Shown here piece by piece: positions 25,886-35,245 of a DNA stretch of 64,000 bases; position 1 is the stretch's first letter, and every line of letters begins with the position of its first letter. The notes below the pieces were generated by a model that saw nothing but the letters and a program-made list of their open reading frames with translations, did no database searches and had not been told where the DNA came from. The translations under genes were made by a program, and so were the position numbers. The DNA is taken from assembly GCF_028745505.1 (NCBI RefSeq), contig NZ_JAQZZL010000002.1, forward strand, positions 1,302,001 to 1,366,000, read 5' to 3'. Origin of the DNA: Lentisphaera marina. Its GTDB lineage: Bacteria; Verrucomicrobiota; Lentisphaeria; Lentisphaerales; Lentisphaeraceae.

Positions 25886-26491
25886 TCAACCCAGCTCATT
25901 CTCCAAGCGGCGAACTTCTTCTTTTAAGCGATCCAAAATTCGGCGTTTTGAAAGGTATACACTATTCACTGTCATCCCTAACTTCTTAGCGATTTCATCT
26001 GGTGCAATACCCTTGCTATGCATTAAAAAGCTTTCAATCGTATGACTTTTGAATTCTTCTTTAATGCGCTCGAGGGCCATGTTGGCAATATAATTTCTCC
26101 ACTCACCATCGACGGCCTTACGCAATTCAGATTCTTCGATTTCTGGACTGAGTTCTAAAAGTGCGGCATTCCTTTTTTCATAAGCTTGCTGAGAACGCAC
26201 AAAATCAATCATTTCATTACGCGAAACTCGATAAAGCCAATAACGGAACTTTCCTCTACCAGGATTGTATTTAAAGCGGGCAATTTTCTCCCAAACTTTT
26301 ATCATCACACGTTGAACTACTTCTTCGCAATCATGGTGGTTGAGACCATTATTGCGAAGCGCTATGTAAATGAAGCGACGGTAGGCATCGGAAAAGTCTT
26401 CCCAACTGCTCGCAGTAGTATTATCATTCTGAATTCTTTCAATTAAACTTTCCCTCGTTTTATAAGGGTCATTTCCAGAATGTTTATTCAC
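25886..26491 (-). CDS. ECF-type RNA polymerase sigma factor
   Basis: A 201-residue group 4 sigma factor. Region 2 is DFSDAYRRFIYIALRNNGLNHHDCEEVVQRVMIKVWEKI with the FRYWLYRVSRNEMIDFVR extension. Region 4 (about 140-190) ends with the helix-turn-helix APDEIAKKLGMTVNSVYLSKRRI. The start is GTG at 26491 after an AAGAAAGA stretch. It begins seven bases after the serS stop, so the two are probably co-transcribed. No anti-sigma gene is adjacent. It resembles the second ECF factor at 59429 in length and layout. Confidence 0.88.
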   Translation of the reverse strand: MNKHSGNDPYKTRESLIERIQNDNTTASSWEDFSDAYRRFIYIALRNNGLNHHDCEEVVQRVMIKVWEKIARFKYNPGRGKFRYWLYRVSRNEMIDFVRSQQAYEKRNAALLELSPEIEESELRKAVDGEWRNYIANMALERIKEEFKSHTIESFLMHSKGIAPDEIAKKLGMTVNSVYLSKRRILDRLKEEVRRLENELG

Positions 26492-26497
26492 TCTTTC

Positions 26498-27775
26498 TTA
26501 TCCCTCTGCAGTAATCTCAGTTAAACCGCCCATGTAAGGCACCAGAACGTCGGGAACTTCAATTGAACCATCTGCTCTTTGATAAGTTTCCATAAGAGCC
26601 ACAATGCAGCGTGGGAGAGCTAAACCAGAACCATTGAGAGTATGCACAAGTTCAGCTTTCTTCTCTTTGTCTCCTTTGTAGCGAATTTTACAACGGCGTG
26701 ACTGAAAGTCTTCAAAGTTTGAACATGAAGAAACTTCTAGGTAACGATCAGTACCTGGGGCCCATACTTCAATATCATAACAACGCGCTGCCGAGAAACC
26801 TAAATCACCCGAGCATAATTCAATGACACGATAATGAAGACCGAGTTGCTGTAAGAGGTGCTCAGCATCCGCTAATAACATTTCTAACTCAGTATAAGAA
26901 GTTGATGGCTCAACAAATTTGACCATTTCAACTTTTGAAAATTGGTGTACTCGAAGGATACCTCTGGAATCTTTACCTGCAGCACCTGCCTCTCGACGGA
27001 AACAAGGCGTGTAAGCCGTGTAAGCAATAGGTAAATCCTTCGCGTCTAAAATTTCATCTGCGTGAATATTCGTTACTGGAACTTCTGCAGTAGGCACGAG
27101 GTAAAGGTTATCTTCAGTGGCGTGATAAATTTCTTCCGAGAACTTAGGCAATTGACCCGTTCCAGTCATAGCCTTTGGATTCACCACGAAAGGAACCCAA
27201 GTTTCCTTATAGCCATTCTCAGTATTTTGATCCAAGAAAAAGTTAATCAAAGCACGCTCTAAACGCGCTCCAGCACCTTTCCAAAGGTAAAAACCTGAAC
27301 CAGAAATTTTGGCTGCTCTTGGTAAATCTAAAATATCTAATTTTTGTCCTAAGTCCCAGTGTGCTTGGGGCGTGAAATCAAATTCTGCTTTTGTTCCCCA
27401 ACGACGAACTTCAGGATTATCTTCTTCAGTCGTTCCCACTGGAGTAAATTCTGATGGAGGGTTGGGAAGAGAGAGAAGTTTTGAGCTGACTTTATTTGAA
27501 AGTTCCGCGGCTTTTGAATCGAGCTCTTTAATCTGCTCACCTAAATCGCGAACCGCATCCATGGCAGAAGTCGCATCTTCACCATTCTTTTTCATGATAC
27601 CAATTTGCTTAGAAGCCACGTTTCTCTGAGACTTTAAGTCTTCGACTTTAACAGTACTTTCGCGCCATTCAGTATCCCAGGCAAGGATTTCGTTTACGTC
27701 AACGTCTAGGCCGCGAGCAGCCCATTTTTGCTTAAAGAAGTCAGCGTCTTCTCTAAATTTTTTGATATCTATCAT
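26498..27775 (-). CDS. serS: Seryl-tRNA synthetase
   Basis: A 425-residue class II synthetase. The N-terminal long coiled coil (about 30-105) binds the extra arm of tRNA-Ser. Motif 2 is PCFRREAGAAGKDSRGILRVHQFSKVEMV and motif 3 is NGSGLALPRCIVALMETYQ. PTAEVPVTNIHADEI is also typical. No T-box or other leader structure is evident in the 147 bases upstream. Confidence 0.95.
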   Translation of the reverse strand: MIDIKKFREDADFFKQKWAARGLDVDVNEILAWDTEWRESTVKVEDLKSQRNVASKQIGIMKKNGEDATSAMDAVRDLGEQIKELDSKAAELSNKVSSKLLSLPNPPSEFTPVGTTEEDNPEVRRWGTKAEFDFTPQAHWDLGQKLDILDLPRAAKISGSGFYLWKGAGARLERALINFFLDQNTENGYKETWVPFVVNPKAMTGTGQLPKFSEEIYHATEDNLYLVPTAEVPVTNIHADEILDAKDLPIAYTAYTPCFRREAGAAGKDSRGILRVHQFSKVEMVKFVEPSTSYTELEMLLADAEHLLQQLGLHYRVIELCSGDLGFSAARCYDIEVWAPGTDRYLEVSSCSNFEDFQSRRCKIRYKGDKEKKAELVHTLNGSGLALPRCIVALMETYQRADGSIEVPDVLVPYMGGLTEITAEG

Positions 27776-27922
27776 GGAAGCTTGTCTCGTATATTTTATG
27801 AAATTTGAATAAAATAAACCGCTCTATACAAAAACCTATTGGTTTTCTCTTTTTTTCATCGAATTTTCTCCTCGATCTTTACTGAAAGAAAAATCGAGAA
27901 ATTTCCAGTCTATAAATTTCGA

Positions 27923-29737
27923 TTATTTAAGGTATTTACCCAAGACTTCATCTGCTCTTTTAGCAACCGCAGGATCTTCCTCTAGCACAGGCGCATGATG
28001 ACTTTTTATACGAGCATCAATAATCATCGGAGCTTCGCAAGACCAATGCTTATCAATCACCTCTGAATTCAAACCATAGACATCTGCAGCTGGATCAGAG
28101 CGGGTAAAGGTCAACCACAAGAAGTTGCTTATTGATTGGGCACAAAACTCACTCTCTTCTGTCAAAACAATCATTGCCACGCCTTCTCCTGCGATTAATT
28201 CGCGAGCTAAGCGTTCACCTTCCTCTCGAGCTTGATCACTACTCTGCCATTTGCCAATATCTAAAGCAAGCACTCCGTCCATGACAAAATGTACATCTCC
28301 TTCAAAAGGACTTTTGAAAGTTTCTGGAATCGCTTTAGCTAAAGTTCGTTTAGGGTTCCCGCAAGCAATTGCCACCAATTTAGAACCCTTGTTCAACTCT
28401 GTACTAGAGTAATCAAGCGTATCCATTGTCGTACATGTATGAAAATGTAAATCCCTAGAGAAATCCAGGCGTTCTAATGCGTACTTAAAGAATTCTTCGT
28501 AATCGTGCACATGGGGTGCCACTTGATCTCCATCGCCTAGAAGAAATAAATACTTCGCAAGAGAAAGCTGCCCCTTGCCTAAAATCGCATGAGCAATTGT
28601 ATGTAATTCATAAGGTTCACCATCATCACAATAAGGTAAATAGCGATCTTCCGCCGTGGCTAATAACAATGGGTGCACACCCGCTTCATCAACTGCATTC
28701 AACTCTCTTAAACCTGGCAACTCGGAGGGCAATACTTCTCCCGTCAAATGGTGAATCACATCGCCAAAGGAAGTATCTTCTTGTGGAGGACGCCCAACTA
28801 CTGTAAATGGCCAGATGGCATCTTTCCTGTGAAAAACTTTTTCTACCTTCATATAGGGTAAGTTATGAGTCAAGCTATAATAACCTAGATGGTCGCCAAA
28901 GGGCCCTTCTGGTTTTAAATCATCTTCGTCTACGGTTCCCAATATACAAAAATCAGCTTCGGCTGCCACAGTCCATTCTTTGTACTTCGAATAGCGCCAT
29001 CTACGACCTTGTAATAAGCCTGAAAAAACGACTTCTGGAAGGCCCTCAGGAAGTGGCATCACTGCAGAAAAAGTCATTGAGGGAGGGCCTCCTACAAATA
29101 CAGCTACGCGAAAAGGCTTCTTTGCTTTGCGGTGAGATTCGTGATGGACGCCAATACCGCGATGAATCTGGTAATGCAGACCAATTTCTTCATCTTTTTT
29201 AAATTCATTTCCTGCCAGCTGAATTCTATACATCCCCAAATTCGAATTCATTGGGCCTGCATTTTCCACCGCTTCACTATAAACCTGTGGTAAAGTAACA
29301 AAAGAACCACCATCTTCTTGCCAACAGACGATTTGAGGTAAGTCACTGAGTTTCGCTTCACACTCCATCACCGGAGCTACTTTAATTTTCTTAGGCAAAG
29401 TATGGATCAATTCTTTTAATAGTGGGAAAACTTTCCAAGGTCGCTTCTTTAATTCATTAAGTTTTTCTTTGTCCGCCTTATAAGACAGAAGTTCTTTAAC
29501 TTTCTCACAACGGCCCTGAAAAATACTTTCGGTCTGTTCTATACTCGCAAACAAATTCGAGACACAGGCAAACTGACTACCTTTCACATTTTCAAATAAT
29601 ACGGCTCCCCCACCGCGTTCATAAACGCGTCGCTGAATATAGGCCATTTCTAAATAAGGATCGACTTCTTCTTTGATGCGAATTAAACGCCCTTCGCTAT
29701 CTAAGCCATCTACTAATTGTTTGGTACTTGTATACAA
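27923..29737 (-). CDS. UbiD-family (prenylated-FMN) decarboxylase
   Basis: A 604-residue UbiD-type decarboxylase with LVDGLDSEGRLIRIKEEVDPYLEMAYIQRRVYERGGGAVLFENVKG at the N-terminus, FRVAVFVGGPPSMTFSAVMPLPEG in the middle and EGPFGDHLGYYSL near the active site. These enzymes need prenylated FMN from UbiX and act in quinone synthesis or aromatic decarboxylation. It is about 100 residues longer than classical UbiD and resembles the homologues found with menaquinone genes, so the substrate is open. The start is a TTG at 29737, supported by TAGGAAT eight bases upstream. No ubiX is in the window. Confidence 0.88.
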   Translation of the reverse strand: MYTSTKQLVDGLDSEGRLIRIKEEVDPYLEMAYIQRRVYERGGGAVLFENVKGSQFACVSNLFASIEQTESIFQGRCEKVKELLSYKADKEKLNELKKRPWKVFPLLKELIHTLPKKIKVAPVMECEAKLSDLPQIVCWQEDGGSFVTLPQVYSEAVENAGPMNSNLGMYRIQLAGNEFKKDEEIGLHYQIHRGIGVHHESHRKAKKPFRVAVFVGGPPSMTFSAVMPLPEGLPEVVFSGLLQGRRWRYSKYKEWTVAAEADFCILGTVDEDDLKPEGPFGDHLGYYSLTHNLPYMKVEKVFHRKDAIWPFTVVGRPPQEDTSFGDVIHHLTGEVLPSELPGLRELNAVDEAGVHPLLLATAEDRYLPYCDDGEPYELHTIAHAILGKGQLSLAKYLFLLGDGDQVAPHVHDYEEFFKYALERLDFSRDLHFHTCTTMDTLDYSSTELNKGSKLVAIACGNPKRTLAKAIPETFKSPFEGDVHFVMDGVLALDIGKWQSSDQAREEGERLARELIAGEGVAMIVLTEESEFCAQSISNFLWLTFTRSDPAADVYGLNSEVIDKHWSCEAPMIIDARIKSHHAPVLEEDPAVAKRADEVLGKYLK

Positions 29738-29890
29738 CTTTTATTCCTATTGTTTTGGCCAACAATAGTCCATTTTCCTGCGGTATAAATTTTTATTGAT
29801 AAAAAACCATGAAACTTAGTGCTTTTTCGTATTGCATCCCCCTACAAAATGCCTAATTTTAATTAAATACTAATAATTAATTGTAAGACT

Positions 29891-30433
29891 ATGTCTAAAC
29901 ATCTATTCAATCTTTCCTGCCCACGCTGCGACACTGTAGTTAGAATACAACATAAAAAAACTGATTATGAATGCTCACGCTGTCATTTCAAAATTTTTAT
30001 CAATGACTCCCACAACCTTTTAGAGTCCTACTCTAGCGGCAAAATCAAAGACCTCGAAATCATTGAAAATTCTGTCAACGAATTCGTTGACGGCACACGC
30101 AAAGAAGGTCTTAGCCTTAGTTTTCAAGAAATGCTTGAAGAGCAAGAGCCGGAAGAAGAAGCTGCTGAACCTAGCTTTGGCATGGTCGACGATATTGATG
30201 GCAAGTCTTCACATACTCAAGTTATCAACTTAAGTTTTGACCCCACAAAAGTTCTTGATGAATACACAGCGAAGAAAAACGCTTCCAAGAAAAAAATGAG
30301 CCTCAATCAGGCGATAGAAAATGCCAAGCATGCTAGAACGGAAGTCAGTAACTTTAATCGCTACCTTCTGATTGGTGGCATTGTACTAGCATTTGTCATT
30401 ATTCTTATCATTTTCATTCTTGGTGCTAATTAA
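29891..30433 (+). CDS. Zinc-ribbon protein with C-terminal membrane helix, unknown
   Basis: A 180-residue protein. A four-Cys zinc ribbon is at the N-terminus (CPRCDTVVRIQHKKTDYECSRC). An acidic stretch follows (EEQEPEEEAAEP), then a Lys-rich region and a single C-terminal membrane segment (about 155-177, YLLIGGIVLAFVIILIIFIL). It is probably tail-anchored with the ribbon in the cytoplasm. It is followed after nine bases by the next gene. No function is assigned. Confidence 0.75.
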   Translation: MSKHLFNLSCPRCDTVVRIQHKKTDYECSRCHFKIFINDSHNLLESYSSGKIKDLEIIENSVNEFVDGTRKEGLSLSFQEMLEEQEPEEEAAEPSFGMVDDIDGKSSHTQVINLSFDPTKVLDEYTAKKNASKKKMSLNQAIENAKHARTEVSNFNRYLLIGGIVLAFVIILIIFILGAN

Positions 30434-30442
30434 GGCTGAATT

Positions 30443-31213
30443 ATGCCGCTTTGGAAACTCACCAAACAGGCTGATCGATTAACCTTATGCAACTACCGTA
30501 TTAAGCCTGAGGCGCTTGATCATCTATTACCGGAAGGAACTCGCGCTCGCATTCATAATGGCCGAGCTTTTGGTGGCGTAACCATTAAAAACTATAATTG
30601 TCAGAAATACGATCTTGCGGCCTACTTAATGGGTTTCCCCTATGAAATAGTTCTGCACAGTGTTGCCATTGAATGGGACGAAGAGGAGGAAACAAAAAAT
30701 GGCTTACTCATCCTAGCCTTACACAATTCCTCACGAGTAGCAGCCTTCCTATCAAAAAGCCTATACCCAGTAAAATGTCATTACTTACAGTTTGAGGCCG
30801 ACGAACACTTCTCCTCCTACCAATTCAAAGCTCGTGCCAAAGATCACGACTTATACCTTCATGCTGGCATGGAACCTCAATTTGCCAAAGATTCCTTTTT
30901 CTCCTCAGCTCGTGAAGCAGGGAACTTCTTCCAAGAATCACTCATTCATCAGCATTCTATCAACCAAAAAACCGGACGCTTCTTTCAATCTTTAGCTGAG
31001 GGTCAATGGACATGCCAAGCTTTAGACATACGCGAGTTTAATTCACAATTTTTCGAAGCAAATTTTGACCCCAAAGACATTGAAATCGACCACGCCGTAA
31101 TGATGCAAAAACTCGAACCCAGTTGGTGTGCCTCTAGCTTTGAAAGAAAAGAAGTTATCAGCTCCTCCTTTGCCATGAACCAAAAGAGTGCTCGCAAAGT
31201 AACACGGTCTTAA
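30443..31213 (+). CDS. Hypothetical protein, possibly DUF2071-like
   Basis: A 256-residue cytoplasmic protein without signal or membrane segments. The opening WKLTKQADRLTLCNYRIKPEALDHLLPEGTRARIHNGRAFGGVTIKNY and the following strands are reminiscent of DUF2071 (acetoacetate-decarboxylase-like fold), but the match is by general pattern only. It is likely in an operon with the preceding zinc-ribbon protein. It is convergent with the GPH symporter gene, with a terminator between. Confidence 0.6.
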   Translation: MPLWKLTKQADRLTLCNYRIKPEALDHLLPEGTRARIHNGRAFGGVTIKNYNCQKYDLAAYLMGFPYEIVLHSVAIEWDEEEETKNGLLILALHNSSRVAAFLSKSLYPVKCHYLQFEADEHFSSYQFKARAKDHDLYLHAGMEPQFAKDSFFSSAREAGNFFQESLIHQHSINQKTGRFFQSLAEGQWTCQALDIREFNSQFFEANFDPKDIEIDHAVMMQKLEPSWCASSFERKEVISSSFAMNQKSARKVTRS

Positions 31214-31337
31214 TCCCCCTTTTATAAGATCCAATTCACTTCACCCTCCTCTTCGAGCAGAATTTACGAATAGCAATCCTAGCCTCTAGCTTATTAGCCG
31301 AACTTAGTGCTACTCTTCACAGCTTGGCAACAAACAT

Positions 31338-31371
31338 AAAAAAAGGCCGAACTCGTGAGTTCGACCTTTTT
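31338..31371. terminator. Bidirectional terminator
   Basis: CGAACTC (31348-31354), loop GT, GAGTTCG (31357-31363), extended past one mismatch by GG/CC and A/T runs. It separates the convergent genes ending at 31213 (+) and 31391 (-). Confidence 0.85.
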
Positions 31372-31390
31372 GCGTTTATCTGTGGATCAA

Positions 31391-33244
31391 TTAAGCTTCA
31401 GCTTTTTCCTCTGCAGCTTCACTTTCTTCACGACGTGATTTAAGTGCTTCACCAATTTCTTTTAATTTCTCTTCCGTGAGAGGGTAAAAGAGAATTAGTA
31501 CAAATCCAAAGACACAAGGAAGTGCTGACATCCAGCTCACCATGCCGACAATACCATCTTTGGCTTGCTCAGTTTGAACTGCATTAGCTTGAAAACCAAT
31601 CCAAGTTAGAGTTGCCATGGCAAGAACACCACCAAGAGTGTAACCAAATTTTTGAGCCATTGTACAAGCAGACATAACTAAGCCAGTTGCACGGCGACCT
31701 GTTTTCCATTCAGAATAATCAGCAGCATCAGTGTACATCGCCCAAACGAGTGCTGCAGTAGGGCCAAACATGAGGTTAATAAGTATATTCACGATAAAGA
31801 GCATCGTTGTGTTCTCTGGCGAAATAAAACCAAAGAGGAAGGTGAACGCTGAAGTCAATATGATAAGTACTGCAAAACCTTTTTTCTTGCCTAAGTATTT
31901 CTCAATAAAGCCCACTCCTAATAGTGAAACGAGGTTAGCTAAAGTTCCAGAGAGCATGAATAAGGGAACTACATCCGTATTGCCGACAACGTACTTGAAG
32001 TAATACATAATTGTTCCGTTCCTCAAGCACACGTGGAAAAGAGTGATGATACCAAGAGCGAAAAGAATTAACCAAGGTACATTTTTCAATAGATCACCAA
32101 TATCTTGACCAAGGCTAGATTTTTCTTGTGTCTTAGGTGGCTTAACACGCTCTTTCGTTGTAACGAAGGTTACAAAGAACATGAAGGCTGCTGCAACGGC
32201 AAAAACACACATGGAGAGTTGGAAACCATTTTGTTCATTGACAACTTTTACTGAAACATCCGCTCCCGTAATATCGACTGGAATCATCTCATCTGAAATT
32301 TCATCCTTATTCTTTTTGAAGACAGTCTCAATTGGAATAATAGTCTTTGTAAAACCATCCATACAGTATTTAATCTGATTAAAATCTTCTGTATTATCAC
32401 CCGTTTTGTATTCATTTTTAAGCTCGGGATCAAGGAACAACTTACCCTCAGTATTTTTATGTAAAATCTTAGACTCTAAAAAGTAGGTTTCGTTATTAAT
32501 GTAAAATGACTTATTGCTCGTATAAAATAGGTTTTTATTTTGAGCATCTGGCACGTTTGCCACTTTCATCAAAATCTTTTTCATTATACTCGGTTCAGTA
32601 TAACCAGGTAGTTTCGCTGTTGCTTCTAGGCGTGAAGCTCCGCTTCCCTGCTCGGTCACAACAATGACTTGTTTATTATTTTCCAGACTTTGGATTTTAG
32701 CGTCAATAACTGAAGTATCTCCACTACCGAAAGAAGCCACTAAAGGCAAAGTTGCGGCCTGAACAATGATACCACCAGAGAAAGCCATGATAAATCGCAT
32801 TTGAGAAAAGCTTGTTCTCACCTTAGGGTCTGGTGAAACGACTCCCATGAGTGAAGAATAAGGAATATTTACAACTGTGTAGATCAATACCATGGCGCCA
32901 TAAGTTATATAGGCCCATGTCAGTTTACCACCCGCAGAATAATTCGGAGTTGTAAACATGAGTATACCCGCTACCGCAAAAGGAATTGCTCCAAAAAGAA
33001 GATAAGGTCGGAATTTACCCCAGCGCGATTCTGTGCGGTCAGCAATAATGCCCACGACTGGATCATTAATACTATCCCAAATACGAGTGACAAACATCAT
33101 TGTGGCGAGCACAGCAGGTGCCAAACCAAATACATCCGTATAGAAATAATTTAAATACCAAACGAACTGCATCCAAAAGAGGTTTGATGCCAAATCGCCT
33201 AGGCCGTAACCAAACTTTTCCTTAAAAGTAATTTTATCACTCAT
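31391..33244 (-). CDS. GPH-family sugar/uronide:cation symporter with large extra loop
   Basis: A 617-residue MFS protein of the glycoside-pentoside-hexuronide family. The start ITFKEKFGYGLGDLASNLFW, the IWDSINDPVVGIIADRTESRWGKFRPYLL motif, and LVWAMYTDAADYSEWKTGRRATGLVMS in the C-terminal half are diagnostic. Members are usually about 450-500 residues; here about 165 hydrophilic residues (about 175-340) are inserted between the fifth and sixth membrane helices. By the usual topology that loop faces the periplasm. The start at 33244 follows AGGAT. It is divergent from the solute-binding lipoprotein. The substrate is probably a glycoside or uronide. Confidence 0.88.
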   Translation of the reverse strand: MSDKITFKEKFGYGLGDLASNLFWMQFVWYLNYFYTDVFGLAPAVLATMMFVTRIWDSINDPVVGIIADRTESRWGKFRPYLLFGAIPFAVAGILMFTTPNYSAGGKLTWAYITYGAMVLIYTVVNIPYSSLMGVVSPDPKVRTSFSQMRFIMAFSGGIIVQAATLPLVASFGSGDTSVIDAKIQSLENNKQVIVVTEQGSGASRLEATAKLPGYTEPSIMKKILMKVANVPDAQNKNLFYTSNKSFYINNETYFLESKILHKNTEGKLFLDPELKNEYKTGDNTEDFNQIKYCMDGFTKTIIPIETVFKKNKDEISDEMIPVDITGADVSVKVVNEQNGFQLSMCVFAVAAAFMFFVTFVTTKERVKPPKTQEKSSLGQDIGDLLKNVPWLILFALGIITLFHVCLRNGTIMYYFKYVVGNTDVVPLFMLSGTLANLVSLLGVGFIEKYLGKKKGFAVLIILTSAFTFLFGFISPENTTMLFIVNILINLMFGPTAALVWAMYTDAADYSEWKTGRRATGLVMSACTMAQKFGYTLGGVLAMATLTWIGFQANAVQTEQAKDGIVGMVSWMSALPCVFGFVLILFYPLTEEKLKEIGEALKSRREESEAAEEKAEA

Positions 33245-33286
33245 ATTGATCCTAATCATTATTTAAAATTATATTTGCACTTATGA

Positions 33287-33296
33287 AAGCGCGCTT
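33287..33296. promoter_or_regulatory. Palindrome AAGCGCGCTT, possible LacI/GntR-type operator
   Basis: A perfect 10-bp palindrome 42 bases upstream of the symporter start, with partly symmetric flanks (ATGAAAGCGCGCTTATAT). It resembles the general form of LacI-family operators. The assignment is by shape only. Confidence 0.3.
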
Positions 33297-33458
33297 ATAT
33301 CAATCTAATTAATAGCCATGACCCCATTCGAATTGACAAGTTTTAGAAAGAATTATCTAAATAAATGCTAAAGCACCAGGAACTTGATGAAATTAAGTCA
33401 TCTCCCCATGACATTTGACGGCTTGAGACTAGAATAAATAGATTAATAGGAGCTCACC

Positions 33459-34238
33459 ATGAAACACTTTTTAACCCTGATCATTATTCTTTCATCTACA
33501 CTTTTCCTTTCATCTTGCCAATCATCAAAGACGGAAGCTCGCCCCATTCGAGTGGGAACTTCTGCAGACTATTACCCCATCATCTTCAAAAAGGATGGTC
33601 AGTACCAAGGCGTAGAAGCGGATTTAGCTGAAGCATTAAGTATTGAACTCGGTCGCCCTATTGAATTCGTTGAGATGCCCTTTTCTTCTTTAATTCCCGC
33701 CCTTAACGGCCGTCGAATCGATATCATCATGGCAGGCATGTCGATTACTGAAGAAAGAAAAAAATATGTCAAGTTTACTGATCCCTACATGGAGATCAGT
33801 CAAATGATGCTCATTAGAACTAGTGAGATGGGGCGTTTCCGCAAACCTGGCAATGGTTATTATGTGAATTCTGGAATGAAGATGGGGGTCATTGGCGACA
33901 CCACTGGCGAGGATCTCGCCAAAAAATATTTAAAAAAGGAAAAAGTTAAAGCTTACGCGAATATAGATGATGCCGTCAAAGCTTTGAAAACCAAACAAAT
34001 TGACTGCTTCATTCACGATGCTCCCTATATTTGGTCTTATACCAACACTAATGAAGAACGAACTCTTACAGGCGTATATTGGGACTTGTCAAAAGAGCAT
34101 TTAGCTTGGGGAGTTAGCTTAACTAACTTTGCTTTGCAAAAGGATCTAGAAACGGTCTTAATGAAATGGAAACTCAATGGCTTCAAGTCTAAGATTGTTC
34201 AAAAGTGGGTTCCCTACCGAGTCAATTACGCATATTAA
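33459..34238 (+). CDS. Solute-binding lipoprotein, family 3 (PBPb)
   Basis: A 259-residue lipoprotein (signal peptide with LSSC, Cys20) followed by a family-3 periplasmic binding fold: RVGTSADYYPIIFKKDGQYQGVEADLAEAL, DIIMAGMSITEERKKYVKFTDPYM, and VGVIGDTTGEDLAKKY-type segments. Such proteins bind amino acids or other small polar solutes for ABC transporters or sensor kinases. No permease or ATPase gene is adjacent, so it is an orphan here. AGGAG lies just before the ATG. The 3' end overlaps the convergent GntR gene by four bases. Confidence 0.85.
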   Translation: MKHFLTLIIILSSTLFLSSCQSSKTEARPIRVGTSADYYPIIFKKDGQYQGVEADLAEALSIELGRPIEFVEMPFSSLIPALNGRRIDIIMAGMSITEERKKYVKFTDPYMEISQMMLIRTSEMGRFRKPGNGYYVNSGMKMGVIGDTTGEDLAKKYLKKEKVKAYANIDDAVKALKTKQIDCFIHDAPYIWSYTNTNEERTLTGVYWDLSKEHLAWGVSLTNFALQKDLETVLMKWKLNGFKSKIVQKWVPYRVNYAY

Positions 34239-35224
34239 TAGAGAATAATTTCCGGCATCACAAGAACTTGCTTGTCAGTCAGTTCTTTAGAAGAAGCCCA
34301 TTGAATAGCTTGTGCAAACATAGACTTCCAATCTTGACGTATGGTCATTGACCCTTTGTAAAATGAGTCTAATTCACCATCAAAAGTAATAATTTTTACT
34401 CTTTCTGAATGACCTTTCTCTGCCATATAAGTTAAGACGTAAGGTAGCATATCGTGATCAGGAACAAAGAGATAATCAAGATTTGTACCTTTGAAAACCG
34501 AACTCAACACCGCTAACACATCCTTAATGCTCTTACTCTTTGTTCTCTGATGAAGATAGAGTTGAAGACCATGGTGATGTAAACTCTCTTGGTAATAAAT
34601 TTCTCTCACTGCCAAAAAGGGTTCTTCTTCACTCAATGGTGGTACCAAAATGGCTAACCTAGGATCACTATTAAGGTTTTTTATTTTAGTTACTACCGTA
34701 TCAATAGCGCCGTATGAATCGGTAGAAAAATAATTGAAATGAGGATCAGAACGATTGATTAATACCTGAGCAATCTGACTCTCTTTCAATTTTTTAATGT
34801 AATAACGGGCACGAATTGAAGGACGACTCCATATCACACGACTACTGGGGTTAAGAATGATTTCGGAGAAATACTCTTCAATATTTGAACTACAGTGAAT
34901 GCTATAGTTCAAATCATTGATTTCCGTCAACATCATGGATAGAATCGCATTAAACTTATTCGCTTCTAAACATTCCACATCATTGTTCAAAATAATATAA
35001 ACATGTTGTTGGTCATCGGGAGACTTTACATAAGTCCCCGATCCCTGATGCGATTCTAAAACACCTTCTGAAACCAGCTGCTTAATAACTTTATCAATTG
35101 ACCCACGCGAAACCTTATACTTTGCCATCAATTCATGACGTGTAGGCAACAGACTTCCTCCAGGATATAAGCCTGAATTTATCTCTTTGCGAAGATTTTG
35201 TTTGACTTGATCAGTTATACTCAA
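34235..35224 (-). CDS. GntR-type transcriptional regulator with periplasmic-binding-like sensor
   Basis: A 329-residue protein. The N-terminal GntR winged helix is VKQNLRKEINSGLYPGGSLLPTRHELMAKYKVSRGSIDKVIKQLVSEGVLESHQGSGTYV. The remainder resembles a LacI/PBP-type ligand domain (about 75-325). The start is TTG at 35224 with AGGA upstream. It is the last gene of the large minus-strand operon (21-bp gap) and probably senses a breakdown product of that operon's substrate. Confidence 0.82.
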   Translation of the reverse strand: MSITDQVKQNLRKEINSGLYPGGSLLPTRHELMAKYKVSRGSIDKVIKQLVSEGVLESHQGSGTYVKSPDDQQHVYIILNNDVECLEANKFNAILSMMLTEINDLNYSIHCSSNIEEYFSEIILNPSSRVIWSRPSIRARYYIKKLKESQIAQVLINRSDPHFNYFSTDSYGAIDTVVTKIKNLNSDPRLAILVPPLSEEEPFLAVREIYYQESLHHHGLQLYLHQRTKSKSIKDVLAVLSSVFKGTNLDYLFVPDHDMLPYVLTYMAEKGHSERVKIITFDGELDSFYKGSMTIRQDWKSMFAQAIQWASSKELTDKQVLVMPEIILY

Positions 35225-35245
35225 AGCAGCTTTTTCCTTTTTTAA

